DNA from: an uncultured Bdellovibrionales bacterium
GTDB taxonomy: Bacteria > Bdellovibrionota > Bdellovibrionia > Bdellovibrionales > JAMPXM01
Direction: 5' to 3'
Length of the DNA: 41,291 bases
Assembly (NCBI GenBank): GCA_937927435.1
Contig: CALBDW010000139.1
Span: 1-41,291 of the forward strand
This document shows, in pieces, positions 40,031-41,291 of this stretch; position 1 is the first letter of the stretch; the number at the start of each line of letters is the position of its first letter. Position numbers and translations under genes: made by a program. The notes beneath the pieces are model-generated. The model worked only from the letters and a program-made list of their open reading frames with translations. It searched no databases and was not told where the DNA came from.

Positions 40031-40240
40031 TCATTCCTCCGATTCCTTGCCTTGATCGGATTCGTTGATGCCCGAAGCGTCGTCAGTTTCGCTTTCCAAG
40101 ACGGGGATGGAGTACTTCTCCTCCGCCCATTGCCCGAGATCGATGAGCTTGCACCGTTCGGAGCAGAACGGACGATAAGGATTGTCCGGTGAAAACTTGA
40201 CGCTTTTGTGACAGCGGGGACATTTCACTATGCGATCCAT
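40031..40240 (-). CDS. yacG: DNA gyrase inhibitor YacG (zinc-binding)
   Basis: A 69-residue protein with four zinc-binding cysteines (CPRC at 7-10, CSERC at 26-30) and the YacG signature NPYRPFCSERCKLIDLGQWA followed by EEKYSIP. YacG binds the GyrB C-terminus and inhibits gyrase in E. coli. The acidic C-terminal tail is unconserved. It is placed between the cysteine-containing lipoprotein gene and HU, both on the same strand. Confidence 0.93.
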   Translation of the reverse strand: MDRIVKCPRCHKSVKFSPDNPYRPFCSERCKLIDLGQWAEEKYSIPVLESETDDASGINESDQGKESEE

Positions 40241-40309
40241 GATCCCCGGATCTTAGCCGCTGACAGGGTCGGCCGCAACGGGGCGACCGGCCTTGCTTAT
40301 TATTAGATT

Positions 40310-41023
40310 TCAGTAGCGGACGAAGGTGATAGTCGCGAAGTCGCTCATACCGTAGCGGACGCGCGCGGTGAACGAGTGATCCGTCAAGCGTCCGTTTTCG
40401 ACGATCAAACGGAGTCCGACGTCTTGGCCGGCCGCTGAGATTCCGACGATCTGCATGCCTTGCCAGTTGTTGTAGTCGACGACGGTGGCCGTTTGCGAGA
40501 AGCCGATATAATTTGTGGAGTACGGACTGTACACACTCGAACCCGCGGCGACGAAGAGCTTCACGATCGAACCGGCTGAGCTGCCGTATGTGTAAAGGTC
40601 GATAAAGCCGCCTCGGCTCGCCCAATAACCGCAGCTCCAAGTGCCCCCGTTATAGCCGATGTACGGGTCACAGACGCCCGCATATCTCAGGACGGACTCG
40701 AAAACCGATTGATTCGTGATCGAGAGGGAGCCACGGTAGCGACCGAAATAACCGTTTCCGAAACCTTGATAGGCGGTAATCACCGTTCCGCGGATACAGC
40801 GCATTTCTTCCTGAACCCAGCCATAACCGGAATCGCAGAGGTATTGGTCCCGGCAGCCGTAATTGGGGACGTCCACTTGCCCCACTTGGCAGTTATTGGG
40901 ATTTGGCGGAACGATTTGGTTTGTTCCCGGATCGGCGACGGTTCCTCCTCCGCTGCTGCTTGCGCAGGCGGCCGCAAATAGAACCGTCAAAATGCTAATC
41001 CCTGAGACAATGATTTTTCGCAT
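40310..41023 (-). CDS. Cysteine-containing lipoprotein of unknown function
   Basis: A 237-residue exported lipoprotein. The signal peptide ends AAAC (lipidated C20), followed by a serine- and glycine-rich linker. A cysteine-rich segment follows (NNCQVGQ, YGCRDQYLCDSGYGW, MRCIRG), then a glycine- and tyrosine-rich beta region with two more cysteines (AGVCDPYIGYNGGTWSCGYW). Several disulfides are likely, indicating an extracytoplasmic location. GAGGA lies 6 nt before the ATG. I do not recognise the family. Confidence 0.75.
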   Translation of the reverse strand: MRKIIVSGISILTVLFAAACASSSGGGTVADPGTNQIVPPNPNNCQVGQVDVPNYGCRDQYLCDSGYGWVQEEMRCIRGTVITAYQGFGNGYFGRYRGSLSITNQSVFESVLRYAGVCDPYIGYNGGTWSCGYWASRGGFIDLYTYGSSAGSIVKLFVAAGSSVYSPYSTNYIGFSQTATVVDYNNWQGMQIVGISAAGQDVGLRLIVENGRLTDHSFTARVRYGMSDFATITFVRY

Positions 41024-41161
41024 GGCTATCCTCGCTCGAAGCTTGCCAACGCGCAGGCTTCCCTCCTGAAAAACTTACATCTTGCATGCCAACCCGGAGA
41101 GGCCTGGCTTCAAATGAGGAAATGATTCCATCCTATTGAAATGACAGGCGAATCCACGCTT

Positions 41162-41200
41162 TTCGCAAAAGACTGAGATCCCCGACAGCCTTTTTGCGAA
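41162..41200. repeat. Long inverted repeat near the right edge
   Basis: TTCGCAAAA and TTTTGCGAA are perfect 9-bp arms separated by 21 bp. They lie in the 268-bp stretch 41024-41291 upstream of the cysteine-containing lipoprotein gene, in which no gene can be called. The structure could be an operator, a terminator of a gene beyond the edge or a small RNA stem. Confidence 0.35.
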
Positions 41201-41291
41201 GTTCAAAGATTCGACGATGGCTCAAAATTGTCGCTGCTGGGCCCCCCCTCTCCGTCATATGGCGTGGTGAGGTTTCGTGCCAGGCTCCTCG

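Noticed and set aside
41036..41052. Sigma54-like GG-N10-GC before the cysteine-containing lipoprotein gene (minus strand)
   Set aside because: The -12 half does not match and the predicted start would coincide with the ATG, downstream of the Shine-Dalgarno.
41133..41291. Minus-strand frame open from the right edge to a stop at 41133-41135 (52 codons)
   Set aside because: Too short to judge, no recognisable motif, and it runs through a strong inverted repeat. It is most likely a chance open frame.

Overview
The window comes from a motile Gram-negative bacterium. It encodes Mla-type lipid transport, several lipoproteins, an outer-membrane-type barrel and a full block of flagellar rod, hook and export genes. 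TrmFO (the folate/FAD tRNA methylating enzyme typical of deltaproteobacteria, alphaproteobacteria and Firmicutes rather than gammaproteobacteria), a sigma54-type flagellar promoter and the flagellar gene order together suggest a deltaproteobacterial or Bdellovibrionota-like host. That placement is inference; no rRNA gene is present. I see no tRNA, rRNA, CRISPR array, insertion sequence or prophage. The window reads as stable chromosomal backbone.

Layout. 1-1653: a tightly overlapping minus-strand set (MpaA-like M14 peptidase, HAD hydrolase, an unrecognised gene cut by the window edge). 1801-5130: glmU-glmS, which make UDP-GlcNAc precursors. 5249-6728 (minus): a haem-c-motif lipoprotein followed by an outer-membrane barrel-like protein that also carries a haem-c motif. 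6865-10255: ahpC-ahpF (minus) diverging from oxyR, with a textbook OxyR operator between them. 10261-12238 (minus): a small secreted protein and trmFO. 12254-12619: dciA, head to head with trmFO. 12567-16427 (minus): a lipid-transport operon (lipoprotein, mlaE, mlaF, mlaD, degenerate LytM protein).

16740-32915 is one long plus-strand flagellar operon. It opens with a sigma54-type promoter and an AMIN-TPR protein, then a sigma54 activator without a receiver domain, then flgB, flgC, fliE, fliF, fliG, fliH, fliI, fliJ, a MotE-like gene, fliK, flgD, a TIGR02530-type gene and flgE. It ends at an intrinsic terminator at 32944-32975. 32978-37836 (minus) is a complete branched-chain amino-acid ABC importer (livJ, livH, livM, livG, livF). 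37947-41023 (minus) carries pfkA, a hotdog thioesterase, an HU-type protein, yacG and a cysteine-containing lipoprotein.

The most interesting points are these: the flagellar operon's sigma54-type promoter paired with an activator encoded second in the same operon; the Mla-type operon ending in a LytM-like protein that has lost its metal ligands; the paired haem lipoprotein and haem barrel; the well-formed OxyR operator overlapping the oxyR -10 box; and several structured leaders (flgE, the HU gene, the haem lipoprotein).
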